Origin: Labilithrix sp.
Lineage (GTDB): Bacteria; Myxococcota_A; Polyangia; Polyangiales; Polyangiaceae
Length of the DNA stretch: 64,000 nt
NCBI GenBank assembly: GCA_019637155.1
Contig: JAHBWE010000007.1
Span: forward strand, 62,001 to 126,000
Reading direction: 5' to 3'
The notes under the pieces are model-generated. The model was not told the DNA's origin and made no database searches. It saw only the letters and a program-made list of their open reading frames with translations. Positions 35,112 to 43,829 of this stretch are shown piece after piece (the first letter of the stretch is position 1; every line of letters starts with the position of its first letter). The translations under genes and the position numbers were made by a program.

Positions 35112-35911
35112 GGCACCATCGCGCGGGTAGGACGCTGCTCGCGATCACCGCCGCTTCGCTGCTCGCCAACGCGGGCGCGTGCTCGAGCGACGCCGAACGC
35201 ACCGACGACGACGGTGGCGTCACCGTCGTCCCGCGTCCGGACGTCGAGGTCGCGGGCTTCTGCGAGCCGATCGCTCCGCCGCCGATCACGTTCGTGCCGC
35301 CGCCCGCCTACCAGGCGAAGTGCACCGACGCGGAGCTCGAGCGCGTCTTGAACGACTGCGTCTTCGAGAACGCGACCGAGCAGAAATGCGAGGAGACGTT
35401 CAACGGCCTGCGCGCGTGCTTCGACTGCATGTTCGGGACGTTCCAGTCGAACCCTGCCCATCCGCTCGTCCTCTATGCCGAAGAGAGCGGACCACGCCCG
35501 AGCTCCGCCACGTGCATGAGCAACATCTCCGGCGACACCGATCCGAACGGGTGCGCCGTCGCCTTCGGCCAGGTCGAGACGTGCGCGTTCACCGCCTGCA
35601 CCGCGTCGTGCCTCGGCGCCACCGACGAACAGAGACAGGCCTGCTACGAGGCGGCGATCGGCTCCGTTTGCACCGCGGGGCTCGAGAGGTTCGACAGCCC
35701 CGAGTGCGAGCGCGCCTACACGAGCAAGGCCTACGGGCCCTGCATCACCGGTGAGGACCCGAACGCGAGCGACGGGACGCTGCTGACGAACCTCGAATAC
35801 TTCATGCTCGTCAGCAAGCTCGCGTGCGGGACGGCGCCGGTGGTGCCCGACGCCGGCGCGCCCGACGCGCCCGACGCCGATTCGTCCGACGCGGACGCCG
35901 ACGCGCCTTAG
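35108..35911 (+). CDS. Cys-rich hypothetical lipoprotein (paralogue B)
   Basis: 267 residues from GTG 35108, overlapping the previous stop. Signal with lipobox ANAGAC, then the same domain as its neighbour (RACFDCMFGTFQSNPAHPL, GDTDPNGCAVAFGQVETCAFTACTASC) and a longer Asp/Ala/Pro tail. The motifs GDTDP and C-A-V-A-x-G-x-x-x-T-C are shared by both. It ends at a TAG that overlaps the convergent fliM TAA (35908-35911). Likely product of tandem duplication. Confidence 0.8.
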   Translation: MRHHRAGRTLLAITAASLLANAGACSSDAERTDDDGGVTVVPRPDVEVAGFCEPIAPPPITFVPPPAYQAKCTDAELERVLNDCVFENATEQKCEETFNGLRACFDCMFGTFQSNPAHPLVLYAEESGPRPSSATCMSNISGDTDPNGCAVAFGQVETCAFTACTASCLGATDEQRQACYEAAIGSVCTAGLERFDSPECERAYTSKAYGPCITGEDPNASDGTLLTNLEYFMLVSKLACGTAPVVPDAGAPDAPDADSSDADADAP

Positions 35912-36720
35912 CCGACGGAGCGCTCGAGCGCGACGGCGACGACCTCGCCGCTCGCGGTCGGGCGGCCGTGGAAGAGGACCGCTCCGCCAGCGGAGACGCG
36001 CGCCTTCTCGTCGAGCGGGAGCGAGAGGCGAACGACGTCGCCGACCTGGAGCTTCATGATCGCGTCGAGCGAGAGGCGCACCTTGCCGAGCTCGGCGACG
36101 ACGTCGAGCTCGACGTCCGTCATCGCCGCTTCGATGCCGGGGTCGACGCGCGCCGGATCCGCCGACGGCTCGTCGGTGCGGATGCACCCGAGCGGGAGCG
36201 CGATCGAGACGCGGCCGCCGCCTTCGAGCACGAGCGCGACGACGACCGCGGCGCCGGCGTCGATCTCCTTGCTCGCGCACGGCTCCAGCGTGAGGCCGAG
36301 GCGCGCGGCGAGCGCGTCGGCGAACGCGCGGAGGACGCCGACGGAGACGCGGGAAGCGAGCGCGTTCTGCGCCGAGGTGAGCTTCGCCGACGGGAGCGTG
36401 GTCGCGCTGCCGCCGCCGAGCACGCCGTCGAGGACGCGGGCGAGCGCGGCTTCGTCGAAGAGCACGAGGCCGCGCGTGCTCGAGGACTTCTCGTTGAAGG
36501 CGGCGGTGTAGACGATCGATCCATCCGCCGCGAGATCGGCGAAGCTGGTGCAGCGCGTGGGGTCCACCGTGATGCTCACGCGCTTCCGCGCGAGGAACGG
36601 GAGCGCGCGCCGGAGCGCGGTCGCGAGCTCGGGGCCGGCCTCGGCCGCTCGGGCGCACGCGGCGCGGCCGCGGCCGCCGGGCTGGGCGAGCGTCTTGATC
36701 TGCGGATCCGTCGTGCTCAT
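35908..36720 (-). CDS. fliM: Short FliM-like flagellar motor switch protein
   Basis: 270 residues from ATG 36720, overlapping the fliL stop (ATGA). Middle domain similar to FliM at about 45-190 (SFADLAADGSIVYTAAFNEKSSSTRGLVLF) and C-terminal SpoA domain (DVELDVVAELGKVRLSLDAIMKLQVGDVVRLSLPL in part). Typical FliM is about 330 residues and begins with a CheY-P-binding EIDALL-like peptide; here the first 40 residues (TTDPQIKTLAQPGGRGR) lack it. Part of the C-ring, but its coupling to CheY-type signalling is doubtful. Confidence 0.82.
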   Translation of the reverse strand: MSTTDPQIKTLAQPGGRGRAACARAAEAGPELATALRRALPFLARKRVSITVDPTRCTSFADLAADGSIVYTAAFNEKSSSTRGLVLFDEAALARVLDGVLGGGSATTLPSAKLTSAQNALASRVSVGVLRAFADALAARLGLTLEPCASKEIDAGAAVVVALVLEGGGRVSIALPLGCIRTDEPSADPARVDPGIEAAMTDVELDVVAELGKVRLSLDAIMKLQVGDVVRLSLPLDEKARVSAGGAVLFHGRPTASGEVVAVALERSVG

Positions 36721-37256
36721 TGAATGACGAAGTCGGTGATGAGGATCTTCTTGGCCGACTCGGCGCCGACCTCGTGGCACTGCTCGAGGAGCTCCTTGCG
36801 GAGCCTGTCGTAGTGCGCGGGATCGGAGATGTCCTCGTAGGTCGTCTTGCGGAGGTGGGTGAGGACCGCGTCGCGGATGCGCGGCATGAAGGCCTTCGGG
36901 TCGTCGTGCGCCGCCGCCTTGGCGTCGAACTCGACCGCGACGGTCATCTTCATCGGGTGTGGCTTCTTGCTCGCGTCGAACACGCTGAGGAGGAACGGCT
37001 CGAGCGAGACGGTCGGGCCGGGCGGATGCAATTCATGTTTGCCCTTTCCACCGCTTTCAGCTTCTTCTTTCTCTTTCACGATGACGATCGCGTTCTGCGC
37101 CTTCGCGTAGCGAGTGCCGCCGTAGGAGGCGCCGGCGGCGAGGAGCGCCGGGATGACGAGCTTCAAGACGCCGCCCACCGCGGACGGCTTCTTCGACGCG
37201 GGCGGAGCGGCGTCGGCCGGCTTCGCCTCTTCGGTCTTCTTGGTTTCTTCGCTCAT
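36717..37256 (-). CDS. fliL: Flagellar stator-associated protein FliL
   Basis: 179 residues. Charged N-terminal tail, one transmembrane helix (VLKLVIPALLAAGASYGG), then a periplasmic FliL domain: SLEPFLLSVFD, HPMKMTVAVEFDA, RIRDAVLTHLRKTTYEDI, and the final KKILITDFVIQ. FliL supports stator function near MotAB. It follows flgE by 13 bases and overlaps fliM. Confidence 0.9.
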   Translation of the reverse strand: MSEETKKTEEAKPADAAPPASKKPSAVGGVLKLVIPALLAAGASYGGTRYAKAQNAIVIVKEKEEAESGGKGKHELHPPGPTVSLEPFLLSVFDASKKPHPMKMTVAVEFDAKAAAHDDPKAFMPRIRDAVLTHLRKTTYEDISDPAHYDRLRKELLEQCHEVGAESAKKILITDFVIQ

Positions 37257-37269
37257 GGTGGCGCCAAGA

Positions 37270-38559
37270 TCACTGCTTGATCATCATGAGCTCTTGCAGC
37301 ATCTGATCCGCGGTCGTGATCGTCTTGCTGTTCGCCTGGAACGCGCGCTGATGGGCGATGAGGTCGACGAACTGCTCCGCGATGTCGACGTTCGACTGCT
37401 CGAGCGCGCCGGAGACGAGCGCGCCGCGGCCCCCCTCCCCCGCCGCCCCGAGCGCGGCCTCGCCGGAGGCGCGCGTCGCGGTCCACACGTTGGAGCCCGC
37501 CTTCGCGAGGCCGTCGTTGGAGCGGAACTTCGCGATCGCGAGCTTGCCCGCGGCGACCGTCTGGCCGTTCGAGTACACGCCGCTGACGACGCCGTCGGAG
37601 TCGATCTTCACGCCCGAAAGGTCACCCGACGCATAGCCGTCCTGCGACTGCGCGCTGATCGCGCTGTTCGAGCCGAACTGCGTCGTGCCGCCGAGGCCGG
37701 TGCCGCCCGCCGCGATCGGCTGGCCGAAGTCGACCGAGATCGCCTGGTTCGCCTTCGCGCCGGTGAAGCTCGCCGAGATCGGCGTGGCCCACTGCACGTC
37801 CTGGAGAGCGCCCGACGGGTTGAAGGTGAGCGTGCCGGTGCCGATCTCGACGTTCTGCCCCGGCGCGCCGCCGGCGAGCTCGTCGCCCTTCGCGAGGACG
37901 TGGACCTCCCACTCGCCGGGGTTCGTGCCCTTGCGGAAGTGGACGTCGACCGCGTGCGCCTGGCCGAGCGAGTCGTAGACCGTCATCGAGGTCGAGAGGT
38001 TCGAGGTGTCGCCGGGGCTCTGCGCGTCGAACGCGGCGCCGGGGGCGGTCGCGCCGGCGTCGAGGTTCGCGGTGAGGGTCATCGCTCCCGTCGGGCGCGG
38101 CGGGAGCTGCGCGGTCGAGAGCTGGAGCGTGCCGACGCTCGAGGTGAACGTGCCGTCGCCGTTCGCCGCGTAGCCCTGGATCGCGAGGCCGCCCATGTTC
38201 ACGAGCTTGCCTTCGTTGTTCACCGTGAGCTGACCGGCGCGCGTGTAGAAGTCGCCGTGCACGCCGTTGACGGTGCCCTGCACGACGAAGAAGCCGTCGC
38301 CGGAGATGGCGAGGTCGGTCGCGTTGCCGGTGCTCACGAGCGCCCCCTGCGCGAAGATCTGCTGCGCCCTGCCGAGCCGCACGCCGCCGCCGGTCTGCTG
38401 CGCGCCCACCGCGCCGCCGAGGACGCTCTCGAACGTCGCACGCGACTTCTTGAAGCCGATCGTGTTGGTGTTGGCGACGTTCTCGCCCACGATGCTGAGC
38501 GTATCGCTCTCCGCAACGAGGCCCGAGACACCGGAGTACATGGCTTTCGTGATGCTCAT
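37270..38559 (-). CDS. flgE: Flagellar hook protein FlgE
   Basis: 429 residues from ATG 38559 with a strong ribosome-binding site (CAGGAGGAT). N-terminal MSITKAMYSGVSGLVAESDTL and NVANTNTIGFKKSRATF, central YTRAGQLTVNNEGKLVNMGG, beta-rich D1/D2 domains, and the C-terminal VDLIAHQRAFQANSKTITTADQML. It forms the extracellular hook, with length set by FliK. Its start codon overlaps the flgD stop. Confidence 0.96.
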   Translation of the reverse strand: MSITKAMYSGVSGLVAESDTLSIVGENVANTNTIGFKKSRATFESVLGGAVGAQQTGGGVRLGRAQQIFAQGALVSTGNATDLAISGDGFFVVQGTVNGVHGDFYTRAGQLTVNNEGKLVNMGGLAIQGYAANGDGTFTSSVGTLQLSTAQLPPRPTGAMTLTANLDAGATAPGAAFDAQSPGDTSNLSTSMTVYDSLGQAHAVDVHFRKGTNPGEWEVHVLAKGDELAGGAPGQNVEIGTGTLTFNPSGALQDVQWATPISASFTGAKANQAISVDFGQPIAAGGTGLGGTTQFGSNSAISAQSQDGYASGDLSGVKIDSDGVVSGVYSNGQTVAAGKLAIAKFRSNDGLAKAGSNVWTATRASGEAALGAAGEGGRGALVSGALEQSNVDIAEQFVDLIAHQRAFQANSKTITTADQMLQELMMIKQ

Positions 38560-39248
38560 CGAATCGATCCTCCTGAAACGCTCACGAGATCCGAAATTGG
38601 AGCCGTGACCCCGGAGTCGAGAGTGAGCTCCGGATACCCTTTGTCGAACGCGACCTTCGTGACCTTGCCCGCGACGTCCTGCGCCGCGTTCACGATGCTG
38701 TCGTCGGCGGTCCTCGCCTCGACCTTCATCGAGTAGGTCCCCCGCGCGGCGGGCACGCCGCTGTCGTCCTTGCCGTCCCACGCGATCGGCATCGGGCCGG
38801 CCGTGCGCGCGCCCATCTCGAGGGTGCGGACGGTCTTGCCGTCCTTGTCCTGGATCTGGACGGTGACCTTCGCCGCGTTCGCGGAGAGGTTCACGCTGCT
38901 GGAGGTCGCGGCGATGCCGTCGAACGCGATGCCGTTGCCGCGCACGGTGACGTCCTTGCCGACGAGGCCGACCGCTTCGTTGCTCGACATGCCGGCGAGC
39001 TGCGCGGAGACGACGTCGAGCTTCGAGCTCTGCGCGATCGACTGCTCGACGAGCGCGAACTGCGAGAGCTGGGTGATGAACTCGGTCCCCTCGGTGGGCT
39101 GGAGCGGGTCCTGATGGGCGAGCTGCGCGACGAGGAGCTTGAGGAACGCGTCCTTGTCCATCGCCGCCTTGTTCGCCTTGTCCGACGCCGACGCCGGCGA
39201 CTGCGTCGCCGCGGATTGCGTTGCGCTACTGACGGATGCGAGCGTCAT
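38556..39248 (-). CDS. flgD: Hook-capping protein FlgD
   Basis: 230 residues from ATG 39248. N-terminal Ser/Ala-rich segment and the signature KDAFLKLLVAQLAHQDPLQPTEGTEFITQLSQFA in pieces, then a FLGD Tudor/Ig-like pair (VTVQIQDKDGKTVRTLEMG, WDGKDDSGVPAARGTYSMKVEA). It forms the scaffold cap needed for hook polymerisation. The order fliK-flgD-flgE is the standard one. Confidence 0.94.
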   Translation of the reverse strand: MTLASVSSATQSAATQSPASASDKANKAAMDKDAFLKLLVAQLAHQDPLQPTEGTEFITQLSQFALVEQSIAQSSKLDVVSAQLAGMSSNEAVGLVGKDVTVRGNGIAFDGIAATSSSVNLSANAAKVTVQIQDKDGKTVRTLEMGARTAGPMPIAWDGKDDSGVPAARGTYSMKVEARTADDSIVNAAQDVAGKVTKVAFDKGYPELTLDSGVTAPISDLVSVSGGSIR

Positions 39249-39277
39249 GGTTTTTCCGATTCGTCTCCGACGGAGGG

Positions 39278-42085
39278 TCAAAGCACGAAGCGGGCCCGAC
39301 CACGGATTTGACGCCTGACGGGGTCTTGGGGCTCTTGGGGCTGCCGCTCGTGCTGCTCGCGCTGCTCGCCGGCCTGCGAATTACCTGAATTTCCTCGCTC
39401 GAACGAAGGGTTCGAGGGGTGATGGTGCTCCACCGTGACGTGGACCTGCGGGACCTCGGCCTGGACGTGGGCGCGGAGCTCGGATGCGTGGGCGGCGATG
39501 AGGGCGCGGCCGTCGGCGTCGTCGGCGCGGACGTGGACGTCGACGTTGGAGCGTTCGTCGAGCTGGGCGCGGACCTCGACGCGGCCAAGCTCGGGCAAGA
39601 CGAGGTGCCCGCGCGCCTCACCGGACGCGAGGACGCGCTTGTGCCCGAGAGCCTCCGCGGCGCGGACCGCGGCTTCCGCGTCGACGCGGGGGAGCGGGGG
39701 CGCGGCTTTCGTCACGGTTTTGACGTGTGCGACGTCCGCCGCCAGCGGCGGGGCGGCGGCAGGGGTGGGGGGGAGGTCGTCGGGGCTGTCGGGATCGTCC
39801 GCCGCGAGCGCGAGGAAGGATTCCATCGTGCTCACGCTCGACGCGAACGCAAAGGGCGCGGCGGCGGCGGCGTCGCGTTCGCCGTCGTGAGAGATGCTCG
39901 AGCCGCCGAAGTGACTCGCGTCGATCGCCGCATGCACGGTCGCGCTCGGCACATGACCTGCTCGCGTGGCGGCGCCGATGGTTGGGCCGCCGTTCGGGTA
40001 GGACGCAACCCCGCCCGCATGGGCGCTCGCGAAAGGAGCGCCGTACGCGCCACCGGCGCTCGCGACGTCCGCGCCGGCCGGGCCGTTCGCGGCGGCGTCG
40101 CCCGCGACGTTCGCGCCGGTCGGGCCGTTCGCGCCGCCGGCGCTCGCGAGGTTCGCGGCGGTCGGGCCGATGGGTGCTCCGTACAGGCTCAACGATGCGG
40201 TGCCGTCGGCGCTTGCGACGTTCGCGGCGGTCGGGTCGTTCGTGCCGGTCGGGCCGTTCGTGGCGGCGTCTGCTCCGGGCGCGTTGCTCGTGCTCGCGGC
40301 GGTGTCCGCTTGGTGTGCGTTCGTGATTGCGCCGCGCGCATCGTCGTTGCCGCCGTGCCCGGTCGCGAGTGCGATGCCGATCGCAGCTGCGTCGTTCGGG
40401 CCGAAGGCGTCGTCGCTCATGCGGATCCCGGCGCGTGCATCGACTGCAGGGCGGTTCGCGCCGTTCGCGCCGTTCGCGCCGTTTACGCCCGGCCCCTTCG
40501 CGCTCGCACCACCGCTCGCTCCGTACGCATCTGTCACGCCGAAGGCACCAACATGCACGCCAGCTTCGCTCGCACCAAACGCACCAGCACCCGCGCCGAT
40601 CTCGCCGCTCGCGCCGTCGCTCGCACCGAACGCACCGCTGGCACCGTTCACGCCGAACGCACCGCTCGCGCCGAACGCACCACCACTCCCGCCGAACGCC
40701 CCCGCGACGGGAACACCGCTCACTCCGGCCACACCAAACGCACCGCCGCTTGCGCCGAACGCACCACCACGCACGCCAGCAGCACCGAACGCGCCGCCAG
40801 CACCAGCAGCACCAGTCGCACCGAGCGCGCCGCCAGCACCAGTCGCGCCGAACGCGCCACCGGCACCAGCACCAGTCGCGCCGAACGCGCCACCGGCACC
40901 AGCACCAGTCGCGCCGAACACGCCGCCGCTCGAACCAGCAGCACCGAGCGCGCCAGCAGCACCGAGCGCACGGCTCACGCTCGCAGCACCGAGCGCACCA
41001 GCAGCACCGAGCGCACTGCCGCTCACGCTCGCAGCACCGAGTGCACTGCCACTCGCGCCAGCGGCACCGAGCGCGCCGAGCGCACCGCCACCCGTGCCCG
41101 CCGAGGACGCGCCGAGAGCTTCGGTGCTGGCGGCGACGATGCCGTGTGCGAGAGCGCGGTTCGCTCCGGAGCCGAGCGCGCCGGTCGCTCCGAGCTCGCC
41201 GGTCGTGCCCGCGCCGCCATCGCTCATCGCTTGATTCGCGGCGGCGCCAAACGCACCGCTCACGTTCCTACGCGAGCCGAAGCCGGCGACGCTCGCGCTC
41301 CCCATGCTCTCCCCCGCACCAAATCCGACCGCGCCGCGACCACCCGCGCTTCCGTTCGCCCCCGCGTCGAGTCCACCCGCGCCGAGTCCACCCGCGCCGA
41401 GGTCGTCCGCGCTTCCGTTCGCACCGACGCCGACCCCACCTGCGCCGCGTCCACCCGCTCCGACCCAACCCGCGCCGGCGCTGAATCCGGACGCGCCGCG
41501 TCCGTCCGCGCCTACCCAACCCGCACCGGCGCCCAAGCCGCCCGCGCCCAAGCCGCCCGCGCCGTGCGCGCCCGCGCCCCGACCTCCCGCGCCCGCGCCC
41601 AAGCCGCCCTCGCCGTGCGCGCCCGCGCCAACCCAACCCGCGCCGGCGCCGAAGCCGCCTGCGCCGTGCGCGCCCGCGCCAACCCAACCCGCGCCGGCGC
41701 CGAAGCCGCCCGCACTGTGCGCGCCCGCGCCAACCCAATCCGAGGCGCCGAAGCCGCCCTCGCCGCGACCTCCCGCGCCGGCGCCGAATCCTCCCGCGCC
41801 GCGACCTCCCGCGCTGCGGCCGCCCAAGTCGCGCTCGCCATGCCCGCTCGTGGCCGCGTCAACGTGGGAGCCGTTTGCGCTCGGGACCTGCGTGGGCGGG
41901 AGCTGCAGGGCCGCGGCCATGCGCTCGTGCCACCTTTTGACAAAATCTTCTTTTTCGTCTTTTTCGACAAGCGACGACAGCGTGTCCTCGAAGGCGCTCT
42001 TGTCCGGAGTCGCCTCCTGCGTGCGGCCCTTCGACGTGGACGCCCTTAGGGCCGTCAGGAGGCCGAGGCTTGTCGTCGAGCTCAT
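39278..42085 (-). CDS. fliK: FliK-like hook-length control protein with giant Gly/Ala repeat region
   Basis: 935 residues from ATG 42085, about twice the usual size. N-terminal about 60 residues look like an export signal region (LEDTLSSLVEKDEKED-like acidic helix). A low-complexity stretch of about 600 residues then follows: first GAGWVGAGAHGAGGF-type units of 17 residues, then GATGAGAGGAF-type units of 11, ALGAAGALGAA runs and NGANGAN runs. The C-terminal 130 residues carry the FliK domain (HLVLPELGRVEVRAQL, VDVHVRADDADGRALIA, LRAHVQAEVPQVHVTVE) and a Gln/Arg tail. FliK is exported, measures the hook and switches FlhB specificity. The opposite strand is also open here only because of the repeats. 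Confidence 0.85.
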   Translation of the reverse strand: MSSTTSLGLLTALRASTSKGRTQEATPDKSAFEDTLSSLVEKDEKEDFVKRWHERMAAALQLPPTQVPSANGSHVDAATSGHGERDLGGRSAGGRGAGGFGAGAGGRGEGGFGASDWVGAGAHSAGGFGAGAGWVGAGAHGAGGFGAGAGWVGAGAHGEGGLGAGAGGRGAGAHGAGGLGAGGLGAGAGWVGADGRGASGFSAGAGWVGAGGRGAGGVGVGANGSADDLGAGGLGAGGLDAGANGSAGGRGAVGFGAGESMGSASVAGFGSRRNVSGAFGAAANQAMSDGGAGTTGELGATGALGSGANRALAHGIVAASTEALGASSAGTGGGALGALGAAGASGSALGAASVSGSALGAAGALGAASVSRALGAAGALGAAGSSGGVFGATGAGAGGAFGATGAGAGGAFGATGAGGALGATGAAGAGGAFGAAGVRGGAFGASGGAFGVAGVSGVPVAGAFGGSGGAFGASGAFGVNGASGAFGASDGASGEIGAGAGAFGASEAGVHVGAFGVTDAYGASGGASAKGPGVNGANGANGANRPAVDARAGIRMSDDAFGPNDAAAIGIALATGHGGNDDARGAITNAHQADTAASTSNAPGADAATNGPTGTNDPTAANVASADGTASLSLYGAPIGPTAANLASAGGANGPTGANVAGDAAANGPAGADVASAGGAYGAPFASAHAGGVASYPNGGPTIGAATRAGHVPSATVHAAIDASHFGGSSISHDGERDAAAAAPFAFASSVSTMESFLALAADDPDSPDDLPPTPAAAPPLAADVAHVKTVTKAAPPLPRVDAEAAVRAAEALGHKRVLASGEARGHLVLPELGRVEVRAQLDERSNVDVHVRADDADGRALIAAHASELRAHVQAEVPQVHVTVEHHHPSNPSFERGNSGNSQAGEQREQHERQPQEPQDPVRRQIRGRARFVL
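40842..40924 (-). repeat. 33-bp tandem repeat in fliK
   Basis: Two perfect 33-bp units (40842-40874 and 40875-40907) and a partial third, encoding repeats of 11 residues of the form GATGAGAGGAF. Such arrays can change length by slippage in whole-residue steps without a frameshift. Confidence 0.85.
41611..41763 (-). repeat. 51-bp tandem repeat in fliK
   Basis: About three near-identical 51-bp units start at 41611, 41662 and 41713, encoding the 17-residue unit GGFGAGAGWVGAGAHGA. Degenerate relatives extend on both sides (about 41300-41850). Unit length is a multiple of three. Confidence 0.85.
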
Positions 42086-42516
42086 ACCGCCACGCTCCGC
42101 TTGCGGGCGGCGACTTCGTCGTCGGCGAGGCGTTGTACGCGCTTCGCCTCGATGCGTGCCAGCTCTTGCGTGTTCTCGAGCCATGTCTCGTAGCGGCGGA
42201 GCTCGATGCGCGCCGTCGTCATCGCCTCGCGCGCGGCCGCCTCCTCCGTGCGCGCCACCAGCGCCGCGCGCTCGTGGTCCTCGATCGAACGACGCAGCCA
42301 CTTGTGCTCGAGGTCACGGTGCTGGAGATCCGCCGCGGTCGCGACGTCGTCGGACGTCGTCGCGATGAAGGCGTTCCAGAGCGCGATCGCGCGGCGGAGC
42401 GCGGCCTCCGCCTCCAGCGTCGCGTGGTGAGCGGCGACGTGGGCCGTCTCCGCCGCGTCGGCGGCGCGCTGCTTGATGTCGACGAGGCGGTAGATCATCT
42501 TCGTTTGCTTGCTCAT
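42082..42516 (-). CDS. fliJ: FliJ-like flagellar export chaperone-escort protein
   Basis: 144 residues from ATG 42516, overlapping both fliI (stop) and fliK (start). Almost entirely helical: YRLVDIKQRAADAAETAHVAAHHATLEAEAAL and HKWLRRSIEDHERAALVARTEEAAAREAM are coiled-coil-like. FliJ forms the stalk of the ATPase ring and helps recycle chaperones. Assigned from position, length and coiled-coil pattern; family conservation is low. Confidence 0.8.
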   Translation of the reverse strand: MSKQTKMIYRLVDIKQRAADAAETAHVAAHHATLEAEAALRRAIALWNAFIATTSDDVATAADLQHRDLEHKWLRRSIEDHERAALVARTEEAAAREAMTTARIELRRYETWLENTQELARIEAKRVQRLADDEVAARKRSVAV

Positions 42517-43829
42517 CGCTTCGACTTCTCCGCGATCGCGCAGAGGCGCGCGATCGTCTCGCTTTGCGGCGTCGCCTCGTCCGGCGTCTGCCGGAGGAAC
42601 GCCTGGATCACGTCTTCTTGCGCCTTGTAGGCGTCGACGTGCTTGTTCGAGCCCGGCACGTACGCGCCGATCTGCATGAGGTCCGCCGCCTCCTCGTACG
42701 CCGCCAGCATCTCGCGGAGCCGCGACGCGGCCTGCGTGTGCTCCTTCGTCGAGACGTCGCGCGCGACACGTGACACGCTCTTCAGCACGTCGATCGCCGG
42801 GTGGTGGTTCTTGTCCGCGAGGCGGCGCGTCAGGACGATGTGACCGTCGAGGATGCCGCGCACCGTGTCGGCGATCGGATCGTTCATGTCGTCGCCCTCG
42901 ACGAGGACGGTGTAGACCGCGGTGATCGAGCCCGCCCCCGCGTCGCGGCCCGCGCGCTCGAGGAGGAGCGGGATCGACGCGAACACCGTCGGCGTGTAGC
43001 CCTTCGTCAGCGGCGGCTCGCCGGCGGCGAGGGAGGCCTCGCGCAGCGCCATCGCGAAGCGCGTGACCGAGTCCATCACGAGGAGCACCTTCTTGCCCTG
43101 CGCGCGGAAGTGCTCCGCGATCGCCGTCGCCCGCAGCGCGCCGCGCACGCGCACGAGCGGCGGCGCGTCGCTCGTCGCGGCGACGACGACACATCGATGC
43201 ATCTTCTCCGGACCGATCGCGTGGCGGACGAAATCGCCGACCTCGCGGCCGCGCTCGCCGATGAGCGCCGCGACGATGACCTCCGCGTCCGCCTGCCGGC
43301 AGAGCATGCCGAGGAGCGTCGACTTGCCGACGCCGGTGCCCGCGAAGAGGCCGATGCGCTGCCCCTCGCCGAACGCGAGCGTCGAGTCGATCGCGCGGAC
43401 GCCCGTGCCGAGCGGCGTGTCGATCGGGCGGCGCGCGAACGGCTGCGGCGGCTGGTTGTAGAGCGGAGCGCGACCGCCCACGCGCGGCGCGGGACGCGCG
43501 TCGAGCGGGTGGCCGAACGCGTCGATGACGCGGCCGAGCAGCGCCTCGCCGACCTCCGCCGACGCCTCGCTCGTGCGAAGGCGAACCCGCGTGCCGGGCG
43601 CGATGCCCGCCGTCGGACCGAGCGGCGCGGCGAGGAGCTTGCCGTCGCGGAAGCCGATCACCTCGAGCGTCAGCCTCCTCCCGTCCGCCTCCACCTCGAG
43701 CTCGCGACCGAGCGCCGCCTTGAGGCCGCTCACCTCGACGAGGAGCCCGACCACCTTGTCGACCTTGCCCTCGGCGCGCACGAGCGGCGCGCTCGCGACG
43801 ACGTCCAGGTGGTGCGAGAGATCGATCAT
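42513..43829 (-). CDS. fliI: Flagellum-specific ATPase FliI
   Basis: 438 residues. Walker A GTGVGKSTLL, Walker B region KVLLVMDSVTRFAMALRE, catalytic ALIGERGREVGDF, and the arm GYTPTVFASIPLLLERAGR; C-terminal helices end ARLCAIAEKSKR. F1-beta-like hexamer that energises export with FliH and FliJ at the base of the C-ring. Overlaps fliH and fliJ by four bases each. Confidence 0.97.
   Translation of the reverse strand: MIDLSHHLDVVASAPLVRAEGKVDKVVGLLVEVSGLKAALGRELEVEADGRRLTLEVIGFRDGKLLAAPLGPTAGIAPGTRVRLRTSEASAEVGEALLGRVIDAFGHPLDARPAPRVGGRAPLYNQPPQPFARRPIDTPLGTGVRAIDSTLAFGEGQRIGLFAGTGVGKSTLLGMLCRQADAEVIVAALIGERGREVGDFVRHAIGPEKMHRCVVVAATSDAPPLVRVRGALRATAIAEHFRAQGKKVLLVMDSVTRFAMALREASLAAGEPPLTKGYTPTVFASIPLLLERAGRDAGAGSITAVYTVLVEGDDMNDPIADTVRGILDGHIVLTRRLADKNHHPAIDVLKSVSRVARDVSTKEHTQAASRLREMLAAYEEAADLMQIGAYVPGSNKHVDAYKAQEDVIQAFLRQTPDEATPQSETIARLCAIAEKSKR

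Noticed and set aside
39419..42049. Long plus-strand frames over fliK (including one rich in Ala/Pro)
   Set aside because: Stops are missing only because the GC-rich repeats read open in several frames; the minus frame has the FliK C-domain and overlapped neighbours.
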